DNA of 64,000 nt from Roseateles hydrophilus (lineage in GTDB: Bacteria > Pseudomonadota > Gammaproteobacteria > Burkholderiales > Burkholderiaceae_C), in assembly GCF_026712245.1 (NCBI RefSeq), contig NZ_JAPPUY010000001.1, forward strand, positions 868,001-932,000, read 5' to 3'. Positions 19,223-27,789 of the stretch are shown piece after piece; positions within the stretch are counted from its first letter, which is position 1, and every line of letters begins with the position of its first letter. The notes beneath the pieces were generated by a model that saw nothing but the letters and a program-made list of their open reading frames with translations, did no database searches and was not told the DNA's origin. The position numbers were made by a program, and so were the translations under genes.

Positions 19223-20149
19223 ATGACCCACCCGCTGTCTCCCCGCATGGCCGAGCTGCTGGCGCGCATCCAGCGTGCCAAGCGCCCGGCTTTTCACACC
19301 CTCACGCCGCGTGAGGCGCGCATCGCCTACCGCATGGGCGCCGAGATCCTGGACCTGCCGCGTGCGCCGCTGCCCCGCGTGCAGGACCTCACCGCCGCCG
19401 GCCGGCCGGCGCGGCTGTACGCGCCCAGTGACGCGCGGCTGCCGGTGCTGCTCTACCTGCATGGCGGCGGCTTCACCATCGGTGACCTGGAGACCCATGA
19501 CAGCCTGTGCCGCCAGCTCAGCCTGCGCAGCGGCGCGGCCGTGCTGTCGCTGGACTACCGGCTGGCGCCCGAGCACCGCTTCCCGGCGGCGGTGGACGAC
19601 AGCTGGGCTGCGCTGGCCTGGCTGCACGAGCACGCCGATGCGCTGGGGCTGGACGGCAGCCGGCTCGCCGTGGGCGGCGACAGCGCCGGTGGCACGCTGG
19701 CGGCCGGCTGTGCCTTCTTCGCCCGCGATCGTGGCCTGCCGCTGAAGGGGCAGCTGCTCATCACGCCCGGCACCGACGCCCACATGGGCCACGACTCCCA
19801 CCGCCGCTTCGCCGAGGGCTTTCTGCTGGACGCCAAAGGCATCGAGTGGTTCTTCAGCCACTACATCGACCCCGGTGAGCGCACCGACTGGCGCTTCGCG
19901 CCGCTGCTGGCCGAGGATCACGCCGGCCTGGCGCCCGCCGCCGTGCTGCTGGCCGAGGCCGACCCGCTGGTGGACGAGGGCCTGGCCTACGCCGACACGC
20001 TGCGCGCAGCCGGCGTGCCGGTGCAGCTGGAACTGACGCGCGGCGTCACGCACGACTTCATCAAAATGGGCCGCAGCCTGCCCGAAGCGCTCGCCGCGCT
20101 GGACTTCTGCGCGGCGGCAATTGCCGACCATCTCAGGGAGACGACATGA
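19223..20149 (+). CDS. Alpha/beta hydrolase of the hormone-sensitive lipase family
   Basis: This 308-residue esterase has the oxyanion motif LYLHGGGFTIGD, the nucleophile elbow GGDSAGGTLA, the acid residue in AEADPLVDEG and the catalytic His in GVTHDFIKM. This set identifies a family IV bacterial carboxylesterase. The YRLAPEHRFPAA segment is also diagnostic. It overlaps the next gene by four bases (ATGA), a thioesterase-acetyltransferase fusion, suggesting joint expression. Its substrate is unknown. It is divergent from the iron alcohol dehydrogenase across 105 bases. Confidence 0.9.
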   Translation: MTHPLSPRMAELLARIQRAKRPAFHTLTPREARIAYRMGAEILDLPRAPLPRVQDLTAAGRPARLYAPSDARLPVLLYLHGGGFTIGDLETHDSLCRQLSLRSGAAVLSLDYRLAPEHRFPAAVDDSWAALAWLHEHADALGLDGSRLAVGGDSAGGTLAAGCAFFARDRGLPLKGQLLITPGTDAHMGHDSHRRFAEGFLLDAKGIEWFFSHYIDPGERTDWRFAPLLAEDHAGLAPAAVLLAEADPLVDEGLAYADTLRAAGVPVQLELTRGVTHDFIKMGRSLPEALAALDFCAAAIADHLRETT

Positions 20150-21003
20150 AGAAGACCGAGTTCCGTCACCACGAGCCCCTGCGCGTGCGCTGGGCCGAGA
20201 TCGATGCCCAGGGCATCGTCTTCAACGGCCACTACCTCACCTACATGGACACCGCCGTCAGCGGCTACTGGCGCGCACTGGCCATGCCCTATGCCGAGAC
20301 CATGAAGGGCCTGGGCGGCGACCTCTACGTGCGCCGCGCCATGCTGGACTACCGCGGCTCGGCGCGCTACGACGACCGGCTGGACATCGGCATCCGCGTG
20401 CGCGAGTTCGGCAACAGCTCCATGAAGGTGGACGGCGCCGTCTTCCACGGTGAGCAACTGTTGGTGCAGGCGGAGATGGTCTACGTGTTCGCCGATCCGG
20501 CCACGCAGTCACCGCTGCCGGTGCCCGACGCGCTGCGCGGCCTGATCCACGACTTCGAGGCCGGCCGCCCGGTGGTGGACGTGAGCCTGGGCAGCTGGGC
20601 CGAGCACGGCGCGGCCGCCACGGCGATCCGCCGCGAGGTGTTCGTCCAGGAGCAGCACATTCCGGCCGACCTGGAATGGGACAGCGCCGACGCCACCTGC
20701 CTGCATGCACTGGCGCGCAACCGCTTCGGCCTGCCGCTGGCCACCGGCCGCTTGCTGGAACACGTGCCGGGTGTGGCCAAGATCGGCCGCATGGCCGTGC
20801 GGCGCTCCATGCGCGGCGCGCAGATCGGCCGCCTGGTGCTGGATGCGCTGATGGCCGAGGCCAGGCAGCAGGGCTACCGGGAGGTGCTGCTGCACGCGCA
20901 GCTGTCGGCCGAGAACTTCTACCTGCGCGCCGGCTTTCAGCGCCGGGGCGAGCCGTTCGAGGAAGCCGGCATCGGCCACGTCGAGATGGTGCGCGCGCTC
21001 TAA
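20146..21003 (+). CDS. Fusion of acyl-CoA thioesterase (hotdog) and GNAT acetyltransferase
   Basis: The first ~135 residues form a YbgC/FadM-like 4HBT thioesterase, with the motif WAEIDAQGIVFNGHYLTYMD carrying the catalytic Asp/His region. Residues of about 150-285 form an ElaA-like GNAT domain (REVFVQEQHIPADLEWD, IGRMAVRRSMRGAQIGRLVL, FYLRAGFQRRGEPFEEAGI). The linker holds a proline-rich stretch. Both domains use acyl-CoA, so a shared substrate is plausible. Fusions of this layout occur in related betaproteobacteria, to my recollection; their function is not established. The stop overlaps the convergent DUF4936 gene by four bases. Confidence 0.85.
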   Translation: MKKTEFRHHEPLRVRWAEIDAQGIVFNGHYLTYMDTAVSGYWRALAMPYAETMKGLGGDLYVRRAMLDYRGSARYDDRLDIGIRVREFGNSSMKVDGAVFHGEQLLVQAEMVYVFADPATQSPLPVPDALRGLIHDFEAGRPVVDVSLGSWAEHGAAATAIRREVFVQEQHIPADLEWDSADATCLHALARNRFGLPLATGRLLEHVPGVAKIGRMAVRRSMRGAQIGRLVLDALMAEARQQGYREVLLHAQLSAENFYLRAGFQRRGEPFEEAGIGHVEMVRAL

Positions 21004-21248
21004 CCGAGCATCTCGAAGCGCTCGACGCGCCGCTCCGTCGCGACCCACGGCGCCATCGCGGCCGCCACCTGCGGCTCGCGGTGCGTCCAGCCCTCGGGGT
21101 AGATCTCCATCCAGGTCCAGCGGCCTTCGGCGTCGGGCTCGGGGCGCTGCAGCAGCTCGATGGGCGCCTCGACGCGCGCCTTGCGGAAGACGGTGAGGGC
21201 GCTGTCGACGTTGTCAGCGGCGACGCGGTAGTACACGTAGAGCTGCAC
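21000..21248 (-). CDS. DUF4936 family protein
   Basis: This 82-residue protein begins MQLYVYYRVAADNVDSAL and contains WTWMEIYPEGWTH, features of the short DUF4936 family found next to ygfZ in betaproteobacteria. The fold is likely a ferredoxin-like alpha/beta dimer; function is unknown. It starts three bases after the ygfZ stop on the same strand, so the two form an operon. Its stop overlaps that of the opposing fusion gene. Confidence 0.8.
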   Translation of the reverse strand: MQLYVYYRVAADNVDSALTVFRKARVEAPIELLQRPEPDAEGRWTWMEIYPEGWTHREPQVAAAMAPWVATERRVERFEMLG

Positions 21249-21251
21249 GAC

Positions 21252-22139
21252 TCAATCCTGCGGCGGAATCTCGTAGGGCAGGGCGCGCGGCATCAGCGCC
21301 GCGCCGCCGGCGTGGCCCAGGTGCAGGCTGCCGCCGTCCAGCGCGGCGAGCTTGATCTCGGCGGCGATGACGGTGCGGCCGTCGCGCGAGCCGCAGCCGG
21401 CCACGACCCCGGCCGGCTGCTCGGGGTCGGCGCTGTGGAAGATCTCCTGGCCCACGCTGGCGGCGGCATCGGTCTCGAACACCTGCAGCCGGCGCTTCAG
21501 CGTGCCGCGGTACTGGCTGCGCGCCACGATCTCCTGGCCGGGGTAGCAGCCCTTCTTGAAGCTCACGCCGCCCAGCACCTCGAAGTTGATCATCTGCGGC
21601 ACGAAGGCCTCGACGGTGGCGCCGCGCACCCAGGCCATGCCGGCCTCGGCCTCGGCAGCCGCCCAGGCTTCAGCGGCGATCTCGGTGCCGGCCGGCGCGG
21701 GCGCGGCCTGCGGCTGCACGCGCAGCGCACGGGTGGCGCCGGGCAGTGCGATCTGCACGGCGTCGCCGTCGCGCGCCAGCGTCCAGGCCTCGGCGGCCGG
21801 CGTGCCCAGCAGGCCGTAGATGGCGAACTCGGCGCTCGCATCGCTGAGCTTGCACTTGGCGCGCAGCACGAACATGGACAGCCGCTTCAGTGTGGCAGCC
21901 AGCGTCTCGGCCGGCAGTGCGAGCAGGATCTCGTCATCCGCCGGCTTCCAGCCCACCAGCGTGGCCAGCAGCCGGCCCTTGGCCGTGCAGAAGCCGGCCA
22001 GGCGCGCGTGGTCGCGGCCGAGCAGCGCGAAGTCCTGCGTCAGCTGGCCGTGCAGGAAGCTGGCGGCGTCGGCGCCGGCAGCGCGGATCACGCCCCAGTC
22101 ATGGAGGCGGAGTTGGGAGGCGGGGGAGGCTTCAGACAT
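21252..22139 (-). CDS. ygfZ: tRNA-modifying/Fe-S assembly protein YgfZ
   Basis: YgfZ is a folate-binding protein that helps maturation or repair of iron-sulfur enzymes such as the tRNA methylthiotransferase MiaB. The 295-residue product carries the signature KGCYPGQEIVARSQYRG with its conserved Cys, plus SFLHGQLTQDF near the N-terminus. The ATG at 22139 fits the family; the frame is open ten codons further. GATAAT on the minus strand (22147-22152) sits only about eight bases upstream, suggesting a very short leader. It is divergent from mltG. Confidence 0.92.
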   Translation of the reverse strand: MSEASPASQLRLHDWGVIRAAGADAASFLHGQLTQDFALLGRDHARLAGFCTAKGRLLATLVGWKPADDEILLALPAETLAATLKRLSMFVLRAKCKLSDASAEFAIYGLLGTPAAEAWTLARDGDAVQIALPGATRALRVQPQAAPAPAGTEIAAEAWAAAEAEAGMAWVRGATVEAFVPQMINFEVLGGVSFKKGCYPGQEIVARSQYRGTLKRRLQVFETDAAASVGQEIFHSADPEQPAGVVAGCGSRDGRTVIAAEIKLAALDGGSLHLGHAGGAALMPRALPYEIPPQD

Positions 22140-22196
22140 GCGCGCAATTATCATCAGCGCCCTTTTCACCGGGCCGTCTCTCTGGGTTTACAGCGC

Positions 22197-23192
22197 ATGA
22201 AGTGGTTGTTGCGGGCGCTGCTCGCGTTGTTGTTGATCGTGGCGCTGGCAGCCGGTGCGGCCTGGCAGTGGTTGCGCAGCCCGCTGGGCCTGGCCGCGCC
22301 GTCGGTGGAACTGTCCATCGAGCCGGGCAGCAACCCGACCGAGGTGGCGCGCGCCTGGGTGGCGGCCGGTGTGCAGACGGACGCGCGGCTGCTCTACCAG
22401 TGGTTCAAGTGGTCGGGCCAGGCGCGGCAGATCCGCGCCGGCAGCTACGAGGTGCATGCCGGCGTCACCCCACGCGCGCTGCTGGACAAGATGGTGCGCG
22501 GTGACCAGGTGCTGGAGCAGCTGCGCCTCATCGAGGGCTGGAACTGGCGGCAGGTGAGGGCGGCGCTCGCCGCCGCGCCGCACCTGCAGCCCAGGACGGC
22601 CGGCATGAGCGATGCGGACGTGATGGCCGCGCTGGGCGCGCCCGGCGTGGCGCCCGAGGGCCGCTTCTTCCCCGACACCTATGCCTACAGCCGTGGCGTC
22701 AGCGACCTGACCGTGCTGCGCCGTGCGCACGAGGCGATGAACAAGCGCCTGGCCGCCGCCTGGGCGCAGCGCCAGCCGGGCCTGCCGCTGAAGTCGGCCG
22801 ATGACGCGCTGATCCTGGCCTCCATCGTCGAGAAGGAAACCGGCGCCCCGGCCGACCGCAGCCGCGTGGCGGCGGTGTTCGTGAACCGGCTGCGCATCGG
22901 CATGCCGCTGCAGACCGACCCCACCGTCATCTACGGCCTGGGTGAGGCCTTTGACGGCAACCTGCGCAAGCGCGACCTGCAGACCGACACACCGTTCAAC
23001 ACCTACACCCGCGGCGGCCTGCCGCCCACGCCCATCGCGATGCCCGGCGCGGCCGCGCTGCAAGCCACGCTGAACCCGGCGCCGGTGCGGGCGCTGTACT
23101 TCGTGGCACGGGGCGACGGCAGCAGCCAGTTCAGCGACGACCTCGCCGCGCACAATCGCGCGGTCAACCAATACCAGCGCGGCGGCAAGTGA
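22197..23192 (+). CDS. mltG: Endolytic murein transglycosylase MltG
   Basis: MltG is an inner-membrane lytic transglycosylase that cleaves nascent glycan strands and sets their length. The 331-residue protein has an N-terminal membrane anchor (LLRALLALLLIVALAAGAAW) and a YceG-like domain with PEGRFFPDTYAYSRG, ILASIVEKETG containing the catalytic Glu, LQTDPTVIYG and FNTYTRGGLPPTPI. Length is typical. Its stop overlaps the GTG start of tmk by four bases, opening the conserved mltG-tmk-holB-pilZ-tatD block. Confidence 0.95.
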   Translation: MKWLLRALLALLLIVALAAGAAWQWLRSPLGLAAPSVELSIEPGSNPTEVARAWVAAGVQTDARLLYQWFKWSGQARQIRAGSYEVHAGVTPRALLDKMVRGDQVLEQLRLIEGWNWRQVRAALAAAPHLQPRTAGMSDADVMAALGAPGVAPEGRFFPDTYAYSRGVSDLTVLRRAHEAMNKRLAAAWAQRQPGLPLKSADDALILASIVEKETGAPADRSRVAAVFVNRLRIGMPLQTDPTVIYGLGEAFDGNLRKRDLQTDTPFNTYTRGGLPPTPIAMPGAAALQATLNPAPVRALYFVARGDGSSQFSDDLAAHNRAVNQYQRGGK

Positions 23193-23806
23193 CGGGGCGA
23201 TTCATTTCATTCGAGGGCATCGACGGTGCCGGCAAGTCCACGCAGATCGCGTCCATCGCGGCATGGTTCCGCGCGCGCGGCGACGAGGTCGTGCTGACCC
23301 GCGAGCCCGGCGGCACCGCGCTGGCCGAGCAGCTGCGCGCACTGGTGCTGAACCAGCCCATGGATGCGCTGACCGAGCTGCTGCTGATGTTTGCCGGCCG
23401 CCGCGATCATCTGCAGGCGCTGATCCAGCCCGCGCTGGCCGCCGGCCGGACGGTGCTGTGCGACCGCTTCACCGACTCCAGCTTCGCCTACCAGGGCGGC
23501 GGCCGCGGCCTGCCGTTGAGCATGCTGGAGCCGCTGGCGGACTGGGTGCAGGCGGGCACTGAACCTGAGCTGACGTTCTGGTTCGACCTGCCGCCCGCCG
23601 TGGCCGCCGCGCGCCGTGCCGGCGCCCGTGAGGCCGACCGCATCGAGGCCCAGCAGCTGGACTTCTTCGAGCGCGCCCGCGCCGGCTTTGCCGCGCGCGC
23701 CGCGCAGGCGCCGCAGCGCGTCGTGCGCATCGACGCCAGCCTGAGCCCGGACGCCGTCTGGCAGCAGGTCGAGGCCGTGCTCGCGCAGCGGTATCCGGCA
23801 TGCTGA
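23189..23806 (+). CDS. tmk: Thymidylate kinase
   Basis: Thymidylate kinase phosphorylates dTMP to dTDP for DNA synthesis. The 205-residue enzyme has the P-loop FEGIDGAGKSTQ, the DRF motif in CDRFTDSSFAYQGGG and the LID segment around RRAGAREADRIE. The GTG start at 23189 overlaps the mltG stop, and its own stop overlaps holB by seven bases. The tight packing indicates translational coupling through the block. Confidence 0.96.
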   Translation: MTGRFISFEGIDGAGKSTQIASIAAWFRARGDEVVLTREPGGTALAEQLRALVLNQPMDALTELLLMFAGRRDHLQALIQPALAAGRTVLCDRFTDSSFAYQGGGRGLPLSMLEPLADWVQAGTEPELTFWFDLPPAVAAARRAGAREADRIEAQQLDFFERARAGFAARAAQAPQRVVRIDASLSPDAVWQQVEAVLAQRYPAC

Positions 23807-24804
23807 ACGCCGACCTGCCCTGGCTGCAGGCGCCGCTGGCCGAGGCGCTGGCGCGGGCCCGTTCGCATGCGCTGCTGGTGCAGGGGCCGGCCGGCGTCGG
23901 GCAGCTGGAGCTGGCCGTCAAGCTGGCGCAGAGCTGGCTGTGCGAGGCGGCTGCGCCGGGCGAGCCGGCGTGTAACCACTGCGCCAGCTGCAAGCTGTTC
24001 GCGAGCGGTACGCACCCGGATTTCCAGCTGCTGCTGCCCGAGGCGCTGGACGCATCCGCACGCGAGTCGCTGGGCCTGCCATTCGAGGAGATCGAGGTCA
24101 AGGCCGGCAAGGCCAAGCCCAGCCGCGAGATCAAGGTCGAGGCCGTGCGCGGCCTGCTGTCCTTTGCGCAGGCGACGTCGGCGCGCGGCCGGGCCAAGGT
24201 GGTCGTCATCTTCCCGGCCGAGGCGCTGAACGGCGTCGCCGCCAATGCGCTGCTGAAGACGCTGGAGGAGCCCTCGGGCCTGCTGCGCTTCGTGCTGGCC
24301 AGCTTCGACCCCGCCAGCCTGCTGCCCACCATCCGCAGCCGCTGCCAGCCGCTGCCGCTGGCGCTGCCCGAGCGCGGCGCGGCGCTGGCCTGGCTGGCGT
24401 CCAAGGGCGTGGAGGGCGCCGAAGGGCTGCTGGCCGCCACGGGCGGCAGGCCACAACAGGCGCTGGAGTGGGCCCACGCCGGCCTCAGTGACGCCGCCTG
24501 GCAGGCCCTGCCCAAGCGCGTGGCGCGGGGCGAGGTGCAGGCCTTGTCGGAGCTTGCGCCGCCGCGCGCCATCGACGCGCTACAGCGCCTGTGCCACGAC
24601 CTCGTGCGCCGCAGCCACGGCCAGCCGGGGCAGTTCTTCGCGCCGGCCTCGCTGCCTAGCCCCAAGCGCGCCGGCCCGCTGCTGGCCTGGGAGGCCGAGC
24701 TGCGTCGCGCCGCGCGGCATGCTGACCATCCGCTGAACGCTAGCCTGTGGATCGAGTCGCTGGTGGCGCAGGCCCAGGCCGCCATCGTGGCAGCCGTTCG
24801 CTGA
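23800..24804 (+). CDS. holB: DNA polymerase III subunit delta prime
   Basis: Delta prime is part of the clamp loader that places the beta clamp on DNA. The 334-residue protein has a degenerate P-loop (QGPAGVGQLELA) lacking the catalytic Lys-Thr, as expected for this non-hydrolysing subunit. It also has a zinc-binding CNHCASC, the segment NALLKTLEEPSG and the SRC motif in TIRSRCQPL. It sits between tmk and a PilZ gene, a conserved arrangement in beta- and gammaproteobacteria. Confidence 0.94.
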   Translation: MLNADLPWLQAPLAEALARARSHALLVQGPAGVGQLELAVKLAQSWLCEAAAPGEPACNHCASCKLFASGTHPDFQLLLPEALDASARESLGLPFEEIEVKAGKAKPSREIKVEAVRGLLSFAQATSARGRAKVVVIFPAEALNGVAANALLKTLEEPSGLLRFVLASFDPASLLPTIRSRCQPLPLALPERGAALAWLASKGVEGAEGLLAATGGRPQQALEWAHAGLSDAAWQALPKRVARGEVQALSELAPPRAIDALQRLCHDLVRRSHGQPGQFFAPASLPSPKRAGPLLAWEAELRRAARHADHPLNASLWIESLVAQAQAAIVAAVR

Positions 24805-24817
24805 ATACACTCGGGCC

Positions 24818-25267
24818 ATGAGCGACGCCACTTCCAAGCAGGGTCCGGCCTCCCTGCAATTCCAGCCCAGCCAGCTCGGCGGGGCGCTGCCGTTGCCCGT
24901 CGTGGGCGGTGTTGGCGCGAGTTCCGGCGCGCGGCCCAGCGTCATCCAGCTGGTGTTCCGCGAGAAGTCGGCGCTGTATGCGGCCTACATCCCGGCGTTC
25001 ACCGAGGGCGGCCTGTTCGTGCCGACGACGCGCGACTACCGGCTGGGCGAGGACATCTACCTGCTGCTGGCACTGCCGGACGACAACCAGCGCTACCCCG
25101 TGGCCGGCAAGGTGGCCTGGCTGACCCCGGCCAATGCCTCCGGCGGCCGCACGCAGGGCGTGGGCGTGCGCTTCCCGGGCGACGAGAAGACCCGCCTGAT
25201 CCGCGTGCGCATCGAGGAAGTGCTGGGCACGGCTGTGTCCTCCAGCAAGCCCACGCAGACGCTCTGA
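24818..25267 (+). CDS. PilZ domain protein (type IV pilus PilZ-like)
   Basis: This 149-residue protein contains one PilZ domain over about residues 40-135 (VIQLVFREKSALYAAYIPAF, GGLFVPTTRDYRLGEDIYLLL, VAGKVAWLTP, GVGVRFPGD). The c-di-GMP-binding RxxxR is not evident before the domain, as in the PilZ protein required for type IV pilus assembly. That protein is encoded at the same place between holB and tatD in Pseudomonas and relatives. A role in pilus assembly through PilB/FimX-type partners is inferred from family and synteny. Confidence 0.85.
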   Translation: MSDATSKQGPASLQFQPSQLGGALPLPVVGGVGASSGARPSVIQLVFREKSALYAAYIPAFTEGGLFVPTTRDYRLGEDIYLLLALPDDNQRYPVAGKVAWLTPANASGGRTQGVGVRFPGDEKTRLIRVRIEEVLGTAVSSSKPTQTL

Positions 25268-25302
25268 CCTGATTCGCCCGCGCCACGCGGGCGCCGTGAC
25301 CG

Positions 25303-26088
25303 ATGTTCATCGATTCCCATTGCCACCTGAGCTTTCCCGAGCTGCGCCAGCGCCTGCCCGACATCCTGGCCGACATGCGCCATGCACAGGTCGAGCAGGC
25401 CATCTGCATCTGCACGCAGATGGAGGAGTTCGAGGACGTGCATGCGCTGGCCATGGCGCATGACGCGCTGTGGTCCACCGTCGGCGTGCACCCCGACACC
25501 GAGGACATGCGCGAGCCCGACGTGGCCGAGCTGGTTCAGCTCGCGTCGCGCCCCAGGGTGGTCGCCATCGGCGAGACGGGGCTGGACTACTACCGCCTGA
25601 ACGGCCGCAGCATCGCCGACATGGAGTGGCAGCGCGAGCGTTTCCGCACGCACATCCGCGCGGCCAAGCAGGCGCGCAAGCCGCTGGTCATCCACACCCG
25701 GTCGAGCGCCGCCGACACGCTGCGCGTGCTGGACGAGGAGGGCGGCGAGCAGGCGGGCGGCGTGTTCCACTGCTTCACCGAGACGGCCGAGGTGGCGCTG
25801 GCGGCGGTGGAGCGCGGCTACTACATCTCGTTCTCGGGCATTGTCAGCTTCAAGAACGCGCAGGACCTGCGTGACCTGCTGAAGCTGCTGCCGCTGGACC
25901 GCGTGCTGATCGAGACCGACAGCCCCTATCTGGCGCCCGTGCCCTTCCGCGGCAAGACCAACACGCCGGCCTACGTGCCCCACGTGGCCCAGGCGGTGGC
26001 GGACGCCGTGGGCCTGCCGGTGGCCGAACTGGCGGCGCGCACGTCGTCCAACACGCGGCGCCTGTTCCGGCTGCCGGAGGCCGCATGA
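25303..26088 (+). CDS. tatD: TatD family metal-dependent hydrolase
   Basis: TatD proteins are TIM-barrel 3'-5' exonucleases acting on single-stranded DNA or RNA and on oxidatively damaged ends. The 261-residue protein shows the metal ligands in FIDSHCHLSF, GETGLDYYR, VIHTRSS, HCFTE and ETDSPYLAP, a complete set. It follows the PilZ gene by 35 bases and overlaps the ankyrin gene by four bases. Confidence 0.93.
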   Translation: MFIDSHCHLSFPELRQRLPDILADMRHAQVEQAICICTQMEEFEDVHALAMAHDALWSTVGVHPDTEDMREPDVAELVQLASRPRVVAIGETGLDYYRLNGRSIADMEWQRERFRTHIRAAKQARKPLVIHTRSSAADTLRVLDEEGGEQAGGVFHCFTETAEVALAAVERGYYISFSGIVSFKNAQDLRDLLKLLPLDRVLIETDSPYLAPVPFRGKTNTPAYVPHVAQAVADAVGLPVAELAARTSSNTRRLFRLPEAA

Positions 26089-26738
26089 AGCGCGCGCTGA
26101 CCGCCCTGGCCCTGGCCGGCGCGCTGCTGGCGCAGGCCGCGCCCATCGACGACTTCGTCAAGGCGGCCGAGATGAACGACCCGCGAACCGTCAAGGCGCT
26201 GCTGGCGCGCGGCATCAACCCCAACCAGGCCGATGCACGTGGCCGCACGGCCGTGTTCACGGCCGTGCGCGAGGGGTCGCTGCAGGCGCTGGAGGCCTTG
26301 CTGGCCGACGCGGCGCTGGATGCCGATGCGCCCAATGCCGATGGCGAGACGCCGCTGATGCTGGCGGCCATCCGTGGCGAACTGGCTGCGGTGAAGGCGC
26401 TGGTGAAGCGCGGCGCGGCCGTCAACCGCAAGGGCTGGACGCCGCTGCATTACGCCTGCAGCGGGCCCGACAACGGCGTGGCCGCCTTTCTGATCGCGCA
26501 GGGGGCGGCGCTGAATGCGCGCTCCGACAACGGCACCACGCCGCTGATGATGGCGGCCCGCTATGGCAGCGGCGACCTGGTGCCGCTGCTCCTGAAGGCC
26601 GGCGCCGAGCCGCGCGCAGCCAACGAGCAGGAGCTGACCGCGGCCGACTTCGCGGTGCGCGGCGGGCGCGATGCGATGGCCGCCGAACTGCGGCGCGCCA
26701 TGGCCGAGCGCCAGCGTGCGGCAGACACCGGGCGTTGA
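26085..26738 (+). CDS. Exported ankyrin repeat protein
   Basis: This 217-residue protein has a short signal peptide (ALALAGALLAQAAP) and then about five ankyrin repeats. Clear repeat cores are ALLARGINPNQADARGRT, DAPNADGETPLMLAAIRGE, NRKGWTPLHYACSG and ARSDNGTTPLMMAARYGS. Ankyrin repeats mediate protein contacts; in this periplasmic setting the partner is unknown. The ATGA overlap with tatD indicates co-expression, and it ends the conserved block. Confidence 0.88.
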   Translation: MKRALTALALAGALLAQAAPIDDFVKAAEMNDPRTVKALLARGINPNQADARGRTAVFTAVREGSLQALEALLADAALDADAPNADGETPLMLAAIRGELAAVKALVKRGAAVNRKGWTPLHYACSGPDNGVAAFLIAQGAALNARSDNGTTPLMMAARYGSGDLVPLLLKAGAEPRAANEQELTAADFAVRGGRDAMAAELRRAMAERQRAADTGR

Positions 26739-26857
26739 GCGCTGCGCCGCAGCGGCCGTGTAGGAAAAAACCTGACAGCCCGCAGCGCGCTGTGCCGACT
26801 GTTGCGGCATGAGCCGGCTGCCTACAGTGAGGCCATCGACTCCACCCGAGGCCCACC

Positions 26858-27082
26858 ATGCTGTCCAACACCCCGAACCTGGCCGATCCCTTCGCGATGC
26901 TGATCTCGCCCGATGCGGTGATGACCGCGATCGAGCGCTCCGACCGCCTGGCTCGCCTGCAGCGCCGGGTCTACCGGCCGCTGGACCGCCCGTGGATCCC
27001 GCTGCGCAGCGGGGCTTCGGATTTCGACCGCGCCATCGACGCCGAGCCCGAAGTGCCCGACCTGTCCGACGACGCGCTCTGA
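26858..27082 (+). CDS. 74-residue hypothetical protein
   Basis: A short protein, MLSNTPNLADPFAMLIS onward, with an arginine-rich middle (RSDRLARLQRRVYRPLDRPW) and an acidic tail (EPEVPDLSDDAL). I recognise no domain. Support for coding comes from codon-position GC bias like the neighbours and from a strong terminator immediately after the stop. It stands alone after a 119-base gap that contains AGG-A6-CCT. Function unknown. Confidence 0.6.
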   Translation: MLSNTPNLADPFAMLISPDAVMTAIERSDRLARLQRRVYRPLDRPWIPLRSGASDFDRAIDAEPEVPDLSDDAL

Positions 27083-27087
27083 AAGCA

Positions 27088-27113
27088 AAAACGCCCGCAA
27101 CTGCGGGCGTTTT
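27088..27113. terminator. Bidirectional terminator between the 74-residue gene and efp
   Basis: ACGCCCGCA (27091-27099) pairs with TGCGGGCGT (27102-27110), extended by flanking A and T runs so that each strand ends in a U-tract. It lies between convergent genes and can serve both. Confidence 0.9.
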
Positions 27114-27134
27114 CGTTGACGCGGTTGCCGGCGC

Positions 27135-27689
27135 TCAGACGCGCTTGCGGTACTCGTGCGTGCGGGTGTCGATTTCGATCTTGTCGCCGTTCTCGACGAA
27201 CAGCGGCACGGCGATTTCGAAGCCGGTGCCGACGATGCGGGCGGGCTTCATGACCTTGCCCGAGGTGTCGCCCTTGACGGCCGGCTCGGTTTCGATCTCG
27301 CGCACGACGCTGGTGGGCAGTTCGACCGAAATGGCCTTGCCGTCGTAGAAGGTCACTTCCACGGCCATGCTGTCTTCCAGGTAGGAGATGGCATCGCCCA
27401 TGTTCTCGGCTTCGACTTCGTACTGGTTGTACTCGGTGTCCATGAACACATACATCGGGTCAGCGAAGTAGGTGTACGTGCACTCCTTCTTGTCGAGGAT
27501 GATCTGCTCCATCTTGTCGTCGGCCTTGAACACGAGTTCAGCACCGGCGCCGTTGAGCAGGTTCTTCATCTTGATGCGCACGGTGGCTGCACCGCGGCCG
27601 CCACGGCTGTATTCGGTCTTCAGCACGACCATCGGGTCCTTGCCCTGCATGATCACGTTGCCGGCGCGGATTTCTTGAGCGAGTTTCAT
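27135..27689 (-). CDS. efp: Elongation factor P (Arg32 type)
   Basis: EF-P rescues ribosomes stalled on polyproline stretches. The 184-residue product has the KOW, OB and C-terminal domains of normal length. The loop that enters the ribosome reads SRGGRGAA, placing an arginine at position 32 rather than lysine. This form is activated by rhamnosylation of Arg32 by EarP, and earP is the next gene upstream on the same strand. The terminator beyond its stop is shared with the opposing small gene. Confidence 0.97.
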   Translation of the reverse strand: MKLAQEIRAGNVIMQGKDPMVVLKTEYSRGGRGAATVRIKMKNLLNGAGAELVFKADDKMEQIILDKKECTYTYFADPMYVFMDTEYNQYEVEAENMGDAISYLEDSMAVEVTFYDGKAISVELPTSVVREIETEPAVKGDTSGKVMKPARIVGTGFEIAVPLFVENGDKIEIDTRTHEYRKRV

Positions 27690-27789
27690 GGTGGGTATCT
27701 CAGAGTGAGGGCCGGCAGCGAATCAGCCGGCTTGTGGTGCGCACCAGACTCCGAAAATCTCCCGGCGTGGCGCGGCAAAGCCCGACATT

